A DNA stretch of 64,000 nucleotides. Source: Sulfurimicrobium sp963779055 (GTDB lineage Bacteria; Pseudomonadota; Gammaproteobacteria; Burkholderiales; Sulfuricellaceae). The stretch spans positions 620,001-684,000 of the forward strand of contig CAVZWN010000001.1 in assembly GCA_963779055.1 (NCBI GenBank), given 5' to 3'. The position numbers and the translations under genes were made by a program. Positions 8,024-16,306 of the stretch are shown one piece after another (the stretch's first letter is position 1; every line of letters begins with the position of its first letter). The notes beneath the pieces are model-generated. The model searched no databases. It saw only the letters and a program-made list of their open reading frames with translations, and was not told the DNA's origin.

Positions 8024-9310
8024 ATGACAAAACTCAAACTGCACTGGCAAATTCTCATTGCACTTGTGCTGGCGGCCATTGCCGGTTCACTGGCGGGAAC
8101 AGAGGGAGAATTCCTGGGCGTGCGGTTTTATGGCGTATTCGACTTTATCGGCACCCTGTTCCTGAATGCGCTCAAGATGCTGATCGTGCCGCTGGTGATG
8201 TCATCCATTATCGTCGGCATTGCCGGTATCGGCTCGGGCGGCGCATTCGGCAGACTGGGCATGAAGACCCTGCTGTATTACCTGACCACCAGCCTGCTAG
8301 CCGTTCTGGTGGGCCTCATCATTGTGAACACGGTTGCGCCGGGCACGGTGAATGGCGAACCGGCAAGGCATCTGATCGGCCTGGCTGAGAATACCGGCGA
8401 CGTGATTGCCAGTGTGGAAGGCAGGGGCACGGGTGATCTGGTCGACATCTTTCTGCGCATGGTGCCGGCCAATGTGATTGCAGCGGCGGCGGATGGCCAG
8501 ATGCTCGGGCTGATTTTCTTCAGCCTGCTGTTCGGCTTCTTCATGACCAAGATCGAGGAAGCCTACGCCGAAAGCATGTACAACTTCTGGCAGGGCCTGT
8601 TTCAGGTGATGATGAAAATCACCGACTGGGTCATGAAGTTTGCACCGATTGGCGTGTTCGGGCTGGTGGCGAAGGTGGTGGCCAGCACCGGCTATGCCGC
8701 CTTTATCCCGCTGGCCTGGTTTTTCCTCAGCGTGCTGGCGGGGCTGGCGGTGCATTTTCTGATAGTGCTGCCACTGCTGCTGGCTTTTGTCGGGCGGGTC
8801 AATCCGCTGCGCCATTACCGTGCCATGGCGCCAGCCCTGCTGACGGCATTTTCTACCAGCTCTTCGGCTGCCACGCTGCCGCTCACCATGGAATGCGTGG
8901 AACAGAATGCGGGGGTTTCCAACCGCACCAGCAGCTTTGTGCTGCCGCTGGGCGCGACCGTCAACATGGACGGCACAGCCCTGTATGAATGCGTAGCGGC
9001 GATGTTCATTGCCCAGGCTTATGGCATCGAACTGGGGTTCGTGCAGCAATTCACCATCGTGCTGATGGCGCTGGTGACTTCCATCGGCGTAGCCGCCATT
9101 CCTTCCGCCAGCCTGGTCGCCATCGCCATCGTTCTGGCTGCCATCGGCTTGCCGCTGGAGGGCATCGGCCTGATTCTGGCGGTCGATCGCGTGCTGGATA
9201 TGTGCCGCACGTCGGTCAACGTATTCAGCGACTCCTGCGGGGCCGTAATCATTGCGCGCCAGACCGGAGAGAAAGGCGTGCTGGGCGAGCCGGCTTTAAT
9301 ACGAAACTAG
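8024..9310 (+). CDS. Dicarboxylate/amino acid:cation symporter (DAACS family)
   Basis: Na+ or H+ coupled uptake of C4-dicarboxylates or acidic amino acids (DctA/GltP/GltT family). About 428 residues from ATG 8024; an in-frame ATG at 7988 would add 12 residues. Neither has a good ribosome site, but MTKLKLHWQILIALVL is the usual family start. Family signatures are the Ser-rich loop FSTSSSAATLP, the NMDGTALYE motif on TM7 and the DRVLDMCRTSVNVFSD region of TM8, all intact. It stands alone between a hypothetical protein and a convergent sulfatase gene. Confidence 0.92.
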   Translation: MTKLKLHWQILIALVLAAIAGSLAGTEGEFLGVRFYGVFDFIGTLFLNALKMLIVPLVMSSIIVGIAGIGSGGAFGRLGMKTLLYYLTTSLLAVLVGLIIVNTVAPGTVNGEPARHLIGLAENTGDVIASVEGRGTGDLVDIFLRMVPANVIAAAADGQMLGLIFFSLLFGFFMTKIEEAYAESMYNFWQGLFQVMMKITDWVMKFAPIGVFGLVAKVVASTGYAAFIPLAWFFLSVLAGLAVHFLIVLPLLLAFVGRVNPLRHYRAMAPALLTAFSTSSSAATLPLTMECVEQNAGVSNRTSSFVLPLGATVNMDGTALYECVAAMFIAQAYGIELGFVQQFTIVLMALVTSIGVAAIPSASLVAIAIVLAAIGLPLEGIGLILAVDRVLDMCRTSVNVFSDSCGAVIIARQTGEKGVLGEPALIRN

Positions 9311-9338
9311 AGTAACGCGCCCTGACCAGACACCCCGG

Positions 9339-11255
9339 TCAATACCCGGGTGCGTTCAATTCACCGCCCTTGAAAGCACGTGAAGCAGTCTGATAATAAG
9401 CAATGGCCTCGTTCCTGAGCGTCAGATCAACAGGAGCAGGGCGTGTTTCAAAGGTGACAGGATCGACCACAAAACTCTCGACCCTGCGCTGGGGTTTCAG
9501 GACTGTCAGGCGCCCGTTTTTAAGATAGCCGAGCGACTGGTAGTTGCTGATAAACGCTCTCGCCTCCCCTTTCTGCTCATGCACGCTGGTGCCGAAGTAA
9601 TGTTCATCGCCTGGCACGCCCATCGCATCAAACAGGGTTGGCACAATATCGATCTGACTGATCATGCGCTCGACCCGGCCCGTCTTGATAAGAGATGGCG
9701 CATAGAAGATCAGCGGGATGCGATATTTATCCACCGGCAATTCCACCTTGCCTGCCACCGATGCGCAGTGATCCGCGACAATGACAAACAGGGTGTCGTT
9801 GTACCAGGCTTTTCCTGCCGCCTGGCTGATAAATTGCCCAATGGCAAAATCCGTATATTTCACTGCGCCTTCACGACCGCCGGGTGATGGGATGTCGATA
9901 CGTCCATCGGGATAGGTAAAAGGGCGATGATTTGAGGTTGTCATGATATGCGCAAAGAATGGCTTGCCCTTGGCGTGCAGGCCATCGATCACCTGTGCGG
10001 CATTGGCAAACAGGGCTTCGTCCGCTACCCCCCAGACATTCTCGAAAGGAATGCTGTCCGCCGGGAAGTCGGTTCGATCCACCACGGCATAATCATTCGC
10101 TGAGAAATAGCCGTTCATATTGTCGAAATATCCATAGCCCCCGTAAATAAATGCCGCTTGAAAACCCTGATGCTCAAGCAGTTCACCTATGGTAGTCAGA
10201 TGGCTGTTGTTGGGGCGGCGCACAATCGCCTGCCCCGGCACAGGCGGCGTTCCCAGAGAGAGGGCTTCCAGACCCCGCACGGTCCGGGTGCCGGTAGCCA
10301 GAACGTTCGCGAACATCAGCCCCTGCGAGGCCAGACGATCCAGGTTCGGAGTCAGGGCCTTATCCGAGCCATACACCCCGAGAAATTCAGCCGACAGGCT
10401 TTCAACGGTGATCAGCACCACATTCGAGGCCTTGCGATGCATGAAGTCCGGCAAGGTTTCCTTATGGGTGAGCGCAGTGGCGCGATCCATCCACTCTACA
10501 TCCAATCCGCGCAGGACACGCTGAGCCTCGTCAGTCGGCAGGGTAAGGTAGAAACGGTCATAATCAAGCTCATTGCGGCGCAGGGCCGCAGCCAGCGTAA
10601 ACAGCCCATTGCCAGACAGTTCCTCGGCATAGGCATTTCCCTCCCCGGCCATCTGGTCGACATTGGCCAGACTATAACTGGCCACCGGCAGTAAAATGGC
10701 GGCGGTCAGGAGTACACCACGGGCTGCCCATGAGCGAGCAGAAAGGTCCGCCGCGACAATCCGGTGCCGCAGGAAAAAAACCATCGATGCAGCAAGCACG
10801 GCAATCCCCGCCAATATCCAGCCAACGGGGTAAGACTGGCGGATGTTGCCAATGACCTCCTTGGTATAAATCAGATAATCAACCGCGATGAAATTGAAGC
10901 GCGTGCTGAACTCCAGCCAGAATGTAGTTTCAGCCACCGCGCCGAACAAAAGCGAGGCGAATACCACAAAGCTCAGGAGCAAGCGCAAATAGCCATGCCA
11001 GCGGCGCATTCGTATCCGGTCAGGCACGACAGCCTCATACAGCAAAAAAGGCAGAATCAGATAAGCCAGCGTGGCCAGATCGAAATACAGGCCCTTGAAA
11101 AGCACGCCCGGCCACAGTATTAACGGGACCCGCTCACTCCCTGCATATAGCGACAGCCCCACCCGGGTCAGCAGAAACACGGCCAATGCGAAACTGGCAA
11201 GCAACAAGGGATGGAGCAAAAAACTGAACCTGCCAAGACCTGACATTTTTTTCAT
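9339..11255 (-). CDS. LTA synthase-like membrane sulfatase/phosphotransferase
   Basis: A membrane enzyme of the alkaline-phosphatase fold, of the kind that transfers phosphoglycerol or phosphoethanolamine to envelope polymers. About 638 residues from ATG 11255 (MKKMSGLG); a further upstream start would add 38 unlikely residues. Five N-terminal helices (to about residue 190) are followed by an extracytoplasmic catalytic domain. Visible features are VLITVESLSAEFLGVYG (metal-binding Glu), the nucleophile candidate Thr in GTRTVRGLEA and the metal site VADHCASV. It is transcribed with the cyanophycin synthetases (65 bp behind) but a functional link is not evident. Confidence 0.82.
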   Translation of the reverse strand: MKKMSGLGRFSFLLHPLLLASFALAVFLLTRVGLSLYAGSERVPLILWPGVLFKGLYFDLATLAYLILPFLLYEAVVPDRIRMRRWHGYLRLLLSFVVFASLLFGAVAETTFWLEFSTRFNFIAVDYLIYTKEVIGNIRQSYPVGWILAGIAVLAASMVFFLRHRIVAADLSARSWAARGVLLTAAILLPVASYSLANVDQMAGEGNAYAEELSGNGLFTLAAALRRNELDYDRFYLTLPTDEAQRVLRGLDVEWMDRATALTHKETLPDFMHRKASNVVLITVESLSAEFLGVYGSDKALTPNLDRLASQGLMFANVLATGTRTVRGLEALSLGTPPVPGQAIVRRPNNSHLTTIGELLEHQGFQAAFIYGGYGYFDNMNGYFSANDYAVVDRTDFPADSIPFENVWGVADEALFANAAQVIDGLHAKGKPFFAHIMTTSNHRPFTYPDGRIDIPSPGGREGAVKYTDFAIGQFISQAAGKAWYNDTLFVIVADHCASVAGKVELPVDKYRIPLIFYAPSLIKTGRVERMISQIDIVPTLFDAMGVPGDEHYFGTSVHEQKGEARAFISNYQSLGYLKNGRLTVLKPQRRVESFVVDPVTFETRPAPVDLTLRNEAIAYYQTASRAFKGGELNAPGY

Positions 11256-11319
11256 GTAAATACACTTTATGGAAACCTGAAGCCTGTTCAAAGCCTTGCA
11301 GGGAACAAAGAGAACCGGC

Positions 11320-13884
11320 TCAAGCCTCGGCAACCCGTTTGGCGATGTGCTCCAGTGCTGCATCCACATCGTCGATCAGGATCAGGCACAGGTCGCCTGC
11401 ATTCAGGCGTGCCAGCGCAGTGTCGATGGCGAGGAATTCGCCACGGATTTCCTCGACCGCCTTAGTGCGGCTGGCATTTTCCAGTCCCTGGCGCAGGAGC
11501 GCCAGCACCTCGCCGTCTGCACGGCCTCGCTGGCACTGGTCCTGGTAAAGAATCACTTCATCGAAGGCTTCACCCAGAATCCGGGTCTGGTCACGGATAT
11601 CTTCATCGCGCCGGTCGCCTGCGCCACTGATCACCACCACCCGCCGCTTTGACGGCATCTGGCCGACCGCCTTGACCAGCGCCTGAATGGCATCGGGGTT
11701 GTGCCCGTAGTCGGCAATCAGGGTCGCACCACGATAGTCGAAGAGGTTGAAGCGGCCCGGCGCGGTTGCAGCATCATTGATGAAAGAAGCCAGGCCAGCG
11801 TGGATAATCTCCCAGTCCAGCCCGAGCGCCCAACCGGCAGCAGTAGCCGCCATCGCATTTTCGACCTGGAAACCGATCGTGCCATTGCGGGTGAGTGGAA
11901 TCTGTGCCAGGGAAACACGATGTTCGAAACTGCCCTCGGCGGCCACGATATCCCCGCCATCCACGTACACCACACGCAGGCCGCGCGCACGGTGGGTGGC
12001 CATGACCGGATGGTGCGGGTCGCTGGTGAAGAAGGTCACGGAACCGGGGCAGGAATCAGCCATCCTGACCACGTTCGGGTCGGCCGCATTGAGTACCGCA
12101 ACGCCGCCGGGGGCGACGTTCTCGACGACCACCCGTTTCACCACGGCCAGATCCTCGACGGTGCTGATGTAGCTCAGGCCGAGATGATCCCCCATGCCGA
12201 TATTGGTGACCACGGCCACGTTGCAGCGGTCGAACGCCAGGCCCTCGCGCAGCACGCCGCCGCGCGCGGTTTCCAGCACTGCGGCATCGACATCGGGATG
12301 AAGCAGCACGGTGCGGGCGCTTTTGGGACCGCTGCAGTCGCCGGTATCGATGCGCCGTCCCTCGATGTAGACGCCATCCGAGTTGGTCATGCCGACGCGC
12401 AGACTCTTCTGGGTCAGGAGATGCGCGATCAGGCGCACCGTGGTGGTCTTGCCGTTGGTCCCGGCGACTGCGACGACTGGTATGCGGCCGTCTTCCCCAT
12501 CGGCAAACATGTTCGCGATGATCGCCTCGCCGACTGCCCGGCCCTTGCCGAACGAGGGCGCCAGATGCATGCGCAGACCGGGCGCGGCATTGGCCTCGAT
12601 GACCGCGCCGCCCTGCTCTTCCAGCGAGCGGTGCACACCATCGCAGACCATGTCGATGCCGCAGATATCGAGGCCGATCATCTGCGCCGCTGCCACGGCG
12701 CGTGCCGCCATGTCCGGGTGGACATCATCCGTCACATCGGTGGCCGATCCGCCCGTGCTCAGATTCGCATTGTTGCGCAATAAAACGCGAGCGCCCCTGG
12801 GCGGCACCGTATCCTCAGCGTAGCCCTGCGAGGCAAGGGTAGCCAGCGCGATATCGTCGAAACGGATTTTTGTGAGCGAGGTTGAGTGACCTTCGCCGCG
12901 CTGCGGGTCGCTGTTTACCTGCTCCACCAGCTCCCGCACGGTGTGGACGGCATCCCCGATGACATGGGGCGGGTCGCGGCGCGCAGCCGCGACGAGCTGG
13001 TTGCCCACCACCAAGAGACGAAAATCGTAGCCGGGCACATAGCGCTCGACCATGACTTCCTCGCTGATTTCCGACGAGGCCGCATAGGCGGCCAGAACCC
13101 GTTCGCGGGTTTCCACATTGACGGCGACGCCCTTGCCCTGGTTGCCGTCACGCGGCTTGACCACCACCGGACCACCGATTTCGCATGCGGCGGCCCAGGC
13201 ATCTTCCGCATCGCTCACGGGACGGCCCTGCGGCACAGGAACACCGGCTGCATCGAGCAGCATCTTGGTCAGCTCCTTGTCCTGTGCGATGGATTCGGAA
13301 ATGGCGCTGGTACGATCCGTCTCGGCAGCCTGGATGCGGCGCTGGCGGCTGCCCCAGCCGAATTGCACCATACTGCCGGAAGTCAGGCGCCGGGCAGGAA
13401 TCCCGCGCGCCTGCGCAGCCTGGACGATGGCGCCGGTACTGGGGCCGAGCCGCTCATCCTCGTCCAGTTCGCGCAGGCGTGCCAGCGCAGCGTCAAGATC
13501 GAACGGAAAATCAGCCGCTGCCGCACTGCACAGTTCCTGGGCCAGATCGAAGGCGAGCCGCCCTACTTCTTCCTCGCTGTATTCCACCACGACCTGGAAC
13601 ACGCCCTTTTCGGTTGTCATCGCAGTACGGCTGAAAGTCACCGGGCACCCCGCCTGCACCTGGAGGCCGAGCGTGGCGAGCGTGAGGGCATGCGCCATGG
13701 AAATGGCCTCTTCGTGGCCCGCGGGCTGCAGGGAGCCTATTTCCGGAAAGCGCGCACGCAGCCTGAGCTCGAAGCCGGACATATCTTCGATCAGGCATTC
13801 GCTGCAGGATACGATGGCTTCGATCGCTGTCCGTCTGCTCCACAGATTGGGGCCACGCAATGCCCGGATACGTGATACTTCCAT
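11320..13884 (-). CDS. cphA: Cyanophycin synthetase (full-length)
   Basis: Makes multi-L-arginyl-poly-L-aspartate from Asp and Arg with ATP. The 854 residues have the standard order: N-terminal domain (1-~195), ATP-grasp domain (~200-450, with VVVKPRDGNQGKGV and the metal site VIEANAAPG) that adds Asp, and a Mur-ligase-like domain (~465-854) with intact P-loop AGTNGKTTT (474-482) that adds Arg. The start MEVSRIRALRGPNLW is typical for the family. It lies 45 bp behind a second, shorter cphA paralogue; this tandem is known from betaproteobacteria. Confidence 0.93.
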   Translation of the reverse strand: MEVSRIRALRGPNLWSRRTAIEAIVSCSECLIEDMSGFELRLRARFPEIGSLQPAGHEEAISMAHALTLATLGLQVQAGCPVTFSRTAMTTEKGVFQVVVEYSEEEVGRLAFDLAQELCSAAAADFPFDLDAALARLRELDEDERLGPSTGAIVQAAQARGIPARRLTSGSMVQFGWGSRQRRIQAAETDRTSAISESIAQDKELTKMLLDAAGVPVPQGRPVSDAEDAWAAACEIGGPVVVKPRDGNQGKGVAVNVETRERVLAAYAASSEISEEVMVERYVPGYDFRLLVVGNQLVAAARRDPPHVIGDAVHTVRELVEQVNSDPQRGEGHSTSLTKIRFDDIALATLASQGYAEDTVPPRGARVLLRNNANLSTGGSATDVTDDVHPDMAARAVAAAQMIGLDICGIDMVCDGVHRSLEEQGGAVIEANAAPGLRMHLAPSFGKGRAVGEAIIANMFADGEDGRIPVVAVAGTNGKTTTVRLIAHLLTQKSLRVGMTNSDGVYIEGRRIDTGDCSGPKSARTVLLHPDVDAAVLETARGGVLREGLAFDRCNVAVVTNIGMGDHLGLSYISTVEDLAVVKRVVVENVAPGGVAVLNAADPNVVRMADSCPGSVTFFTSDPHHPVMATHRARGLRVVYVDGGDIVAAEGSFEHRVSLAQIPLTRNGTIGFQVENAMAATAAGWALGLDWEIIHAGLASFINDAATAPGRFNLFDYRGATLIADYGHNPDAIQALVKAVGQMPSKRRVVVISGAGDRRDEDIRDQTRILGEAFDEVILYQDQCQRGRADGEVLALLRQGLENASRTKAVEEIRGEFLAIDTALARLNAGDLCLILIDDVDAALEHIAKRVAEA

Positions 13885-13929
13885 GAATAGTTTCCTAAAA
13901 GCCTGTTTCAGTTATTTTTCTGCTGCCAC

Positions 13930-16068
13930 TCATATCTCGAATGACTCGATCCCGGCACGAATCAGATCGGGGGACAATCCCAGCGACCATGCTGTCGCGG
14001 CCGCCGCCAGAATATTTCCGGCCTGCGCCTTGCCGGCACTTGCCAGCGCCAGGCTGTTCAACAAGAACAGAGGCGTTTCCTGCTGGCCCGCCGCCAGCGT
14101 GAGGATGCCATCGCGCACGATCACCGCACGCCTGCCCTGCGCCAGATGTTCGCTGATAGCCGGAACATCCGGATCGGCGGCAAAAAACATCACCTCACCG
14201 TCGCACAGCGGCGCCATCTCCACTGCCAGCGCGTCATTGCCGTTCAGCACCGCGACGCCTCCGGGCAGCACGACATCTACCTGGGTGCGCAGCACGTTGA
14301 ACACCTGCTCCGGTGTCTCGATATAAAACTTTCCATAATGCCGAGCCGGCTCGATATCAGTCACAACGCCGACCTGACAGCGGTCATAAGCCAGGCCTTC
14401 GCCCAGGATCACATCGCTGCCATTTTCAATCACGGCCGCCTCGGCCACGCGGTTCAACAGCAATTTACGCGCAGCTGTCCAGTTGGCACGGTCACCTTTC
14501 TCGACCAGGCGCTGATCATGGAACAGGCCATCACTGCAGGCCAGCCCTACGCGCTTTCCACTCAGATGCAGCAGGTAGGTCACCATGCGCGCAACCAGGC
14601 TGGTTCCATTGCTGCCGGTAATACCGACGACTGGAATCCGGCCATTCACATCAGCCGGGAACAGGCTGTTCAGGATGTCCATGCCCACGGGGCGCGGCTT
14701 GCCGCTGACCGGCTTGAGGTGCATGAGCAGACCGGGACCGGCATTCACCTCAACAATGGCGCCGCCCTGTTCGGCCAGAGGGCGGGAGATGTCCTCGGCC
14801 ACCAGATCGATCCCCGCAACATCCAGCCCCACTATGCGGGCGGCAAGCGAGACGGTAGCCGCGACATCGGGATGCACCAGATCCGTCACATCGAAGGCCA
14901 CATTGCCATTGCGCTGGATCATCACCACCGCGCCCGTCGCCGGAATCGAAGCTGGCGTGAAGCCCTGACGCGTTATTTCAAGCGCAATCGCCGGGTCTTC
15001 GTCCGGGATGACCAGGTTGAGCGGATAATCCTCGGTCGTGCCGCGCCGTGGATCTGTATTAAGCTGGGCATCAATCAGTTCGGCGATGCTCGAACGTCCA
15101 TCGCCTGTAACTGTAGCCGATTCACCGCGTGCCGCTGCAACCAGACGCCCGGCCACCACCAGCAAACGGTGCTCATTGCCGCGCACGAAACGCTCGACCA
15201 TCACTTCACTGCCTTCCCCAAGCGCAATCAGGTAGGCTGCCTCGACTTCTTCACGCGTCATCAGTTCGGCGGATACGCCGCGCCCGTGGTTGCCATCCGT
15301 GGGTTTGACCACCACCGGGACGCCGATATCCTCGGCCGCTTCCCAGGCATCTTCTGGGCTATCCACCACCCGCCCTTCGGGAACGGGAACGCCGCAGGAC
15401 TGGAGCAGGCTCTTGGTCAGATCCTTGTCGCTGGCGATGCCCTCTGCAATGGCGCTGGTCTGGTCGGTTTCTGCCGTCCAGATGCGGCGCTGACAACCGC
15501 CATAGCCAAGTTGAACCAGGTTGCCATCCGTCAGCCGGATTGAAGGGATACCGCGTTCGGTGGCCGCATCGACGATGCATGCCGTACTCGGGCCGAGGCA
15601 CAGGGAATCGGCCAGATCGCGCAGGCGCGCAACCGTGGCGCCCACATCGAAGGGGCGGTCCTCGATTGCCGCCATGACCAGGTCACGGGCGGCATCGAGG
15701 CAGGCGCGGCTGACTTCCTCATGACGCGAACGCACCACAACCTTGTACACGCCGCGCACGGAAGTTTCGCGCGCCTTGCCAAAACCGGTCTGCATGCCCG
15801 CCTGATTCTGCAATTCGATGGTGACATGCTCAAGGATGTGGCCGGCCCAGGTTCCCTCACGCAAGCGCAGCAGGAAGCCGCCAGGCTCGCCGACACCGCA
15901 ACGGTGCTCGCTCAGTGCCGGCAGCCATGACGACAGGCGCTCGTAAAACCCCGGGATGGTGTTGGAAGGTGAATCCTCTAGCGCGCCGATATCCACCCAT
16001 ACTTCAAGAACCGGACGATAAGTCCAGATATTCGGGCCACGCAGTGACATGACCTTGAGAAATTCCAT
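13930..16068 (-). CDS. Second cyanophycin synthetase-like protein, short, with degenerate Mur-ligase P-loop
   Basis: About 712 residues from ATG 16068 (MEFLKVMSLRGPNIW); an ATG at 16083 is also possible and neither has a clear ribosome site. The N-terminal and ATP-grasp domains are intact (VVVKPTDGNHGRGV, IVEVNAGPGL). The Mur-ligase P-loop reads GSNGTSLVAR instead of GTNGKTTT, so the ATP-binding Lys is missing, and the protein ends at about the middle of the Mur ligase, without its C-terminal lobe. It therefore probably keeps the Asp-adding half-reaction or acts as a structural partner of the downstream CphA. It is the first gene of the minus-strand unit, divergent from the cyanophycin-linked ABC transporter. 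Confidence 0.88.
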   Translation of the reverse strand: MEFLKVMSLRGPNIWTYRPVLEVWVDIGALEDSPSNTIPGFYERLSSWLPALSEHRCGVGEPGGFLLRLREGTWAGHILEHVTIELQNQAGMQTGFGKARETSVRGVYKVVVRSRHEEVSRACLDAARDLVMAAIEDRPFDVGATVARLRDLADSLCLGPSTACIVDAATERGIPSIRLTDGNLVQLGYGGCQRRIWTAETDQTSAIAEGIASDKDLTKSLLQSCGVPVPEGRVVDSPEDAWEAAEDIGVPVVVKPTDGNHGRGVSAELMTREEVEAAYLIALGEGSEVMVERFVRGNEHRLLVVAGRLVAAARGESATVTGDGRSSIAELIDAQLNTDPRRGTTEDYPLNLVIPDEDPAIALEITRQGFTPASIPATGAVVMIQRNGNVAFDVTDLVHPDVAATVSLAARIVGLDVAGIDLVAEDISRPLAEQGGAIVEVNAGPGLLMHLKPVSGKPRPVGMDILNSLFPADVNGRIPVVGITGSNGTSLVARMVTYLLHLSGKRVGLACSDGLFHDQRLVEKGDRANWTAARKLLLNRVAEAAVIENGSDVILGEGLAYDRCQVGVVTDIEPARHYGKFYIETPEQVFNVLRTQVDVVLPGGVAVLNGNDALAVEMAPLCDGEVMFFAADPDVPAISEHLAQGRRAVIVRDGILTLAAGQQETPLFLLNSLALASAGKAQAGNILAAAATAWSLGLSPDLIRAGIESFEI

Positions 16069-16306
16069 GCCGAACTTTTCCATGTTTTATTTAGACTTTA
16101 GATTTTGAAGAGGCGGTCCGTCGAATTCAACGTCGGCTCAACGTTATTTTAACGTCACAAAACGCTTTCGGTTTACCCGTTAAAAAAAGATTCTTCAGGT
16201 TTCATTGCCGGCACCTGGACACAGGGCAAACTTCACTCCGGAACGCTATTATCCTGCAAAACCAGTCCCTGTACTCTTGCTGGCAAGAGCAGTAAACTTC
16301 GCCCCA

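Noticed and set aside
9311..9338. Possible terminator between the symporter and the sulfatase
   Set aside because: The CACCC/GGGTG pairing is short and mismatched and has no T run; too weak to call.
12886..13875. Long plus-strand reading frames opposite cphA (and similar ones opposite the second cphA at 14146-15543)
   Set aside because: Antisense shadows of GC-rich coding sequence, rich in His/Arg/Gln with no domain; the minus-strand genes carry clear family motifs.
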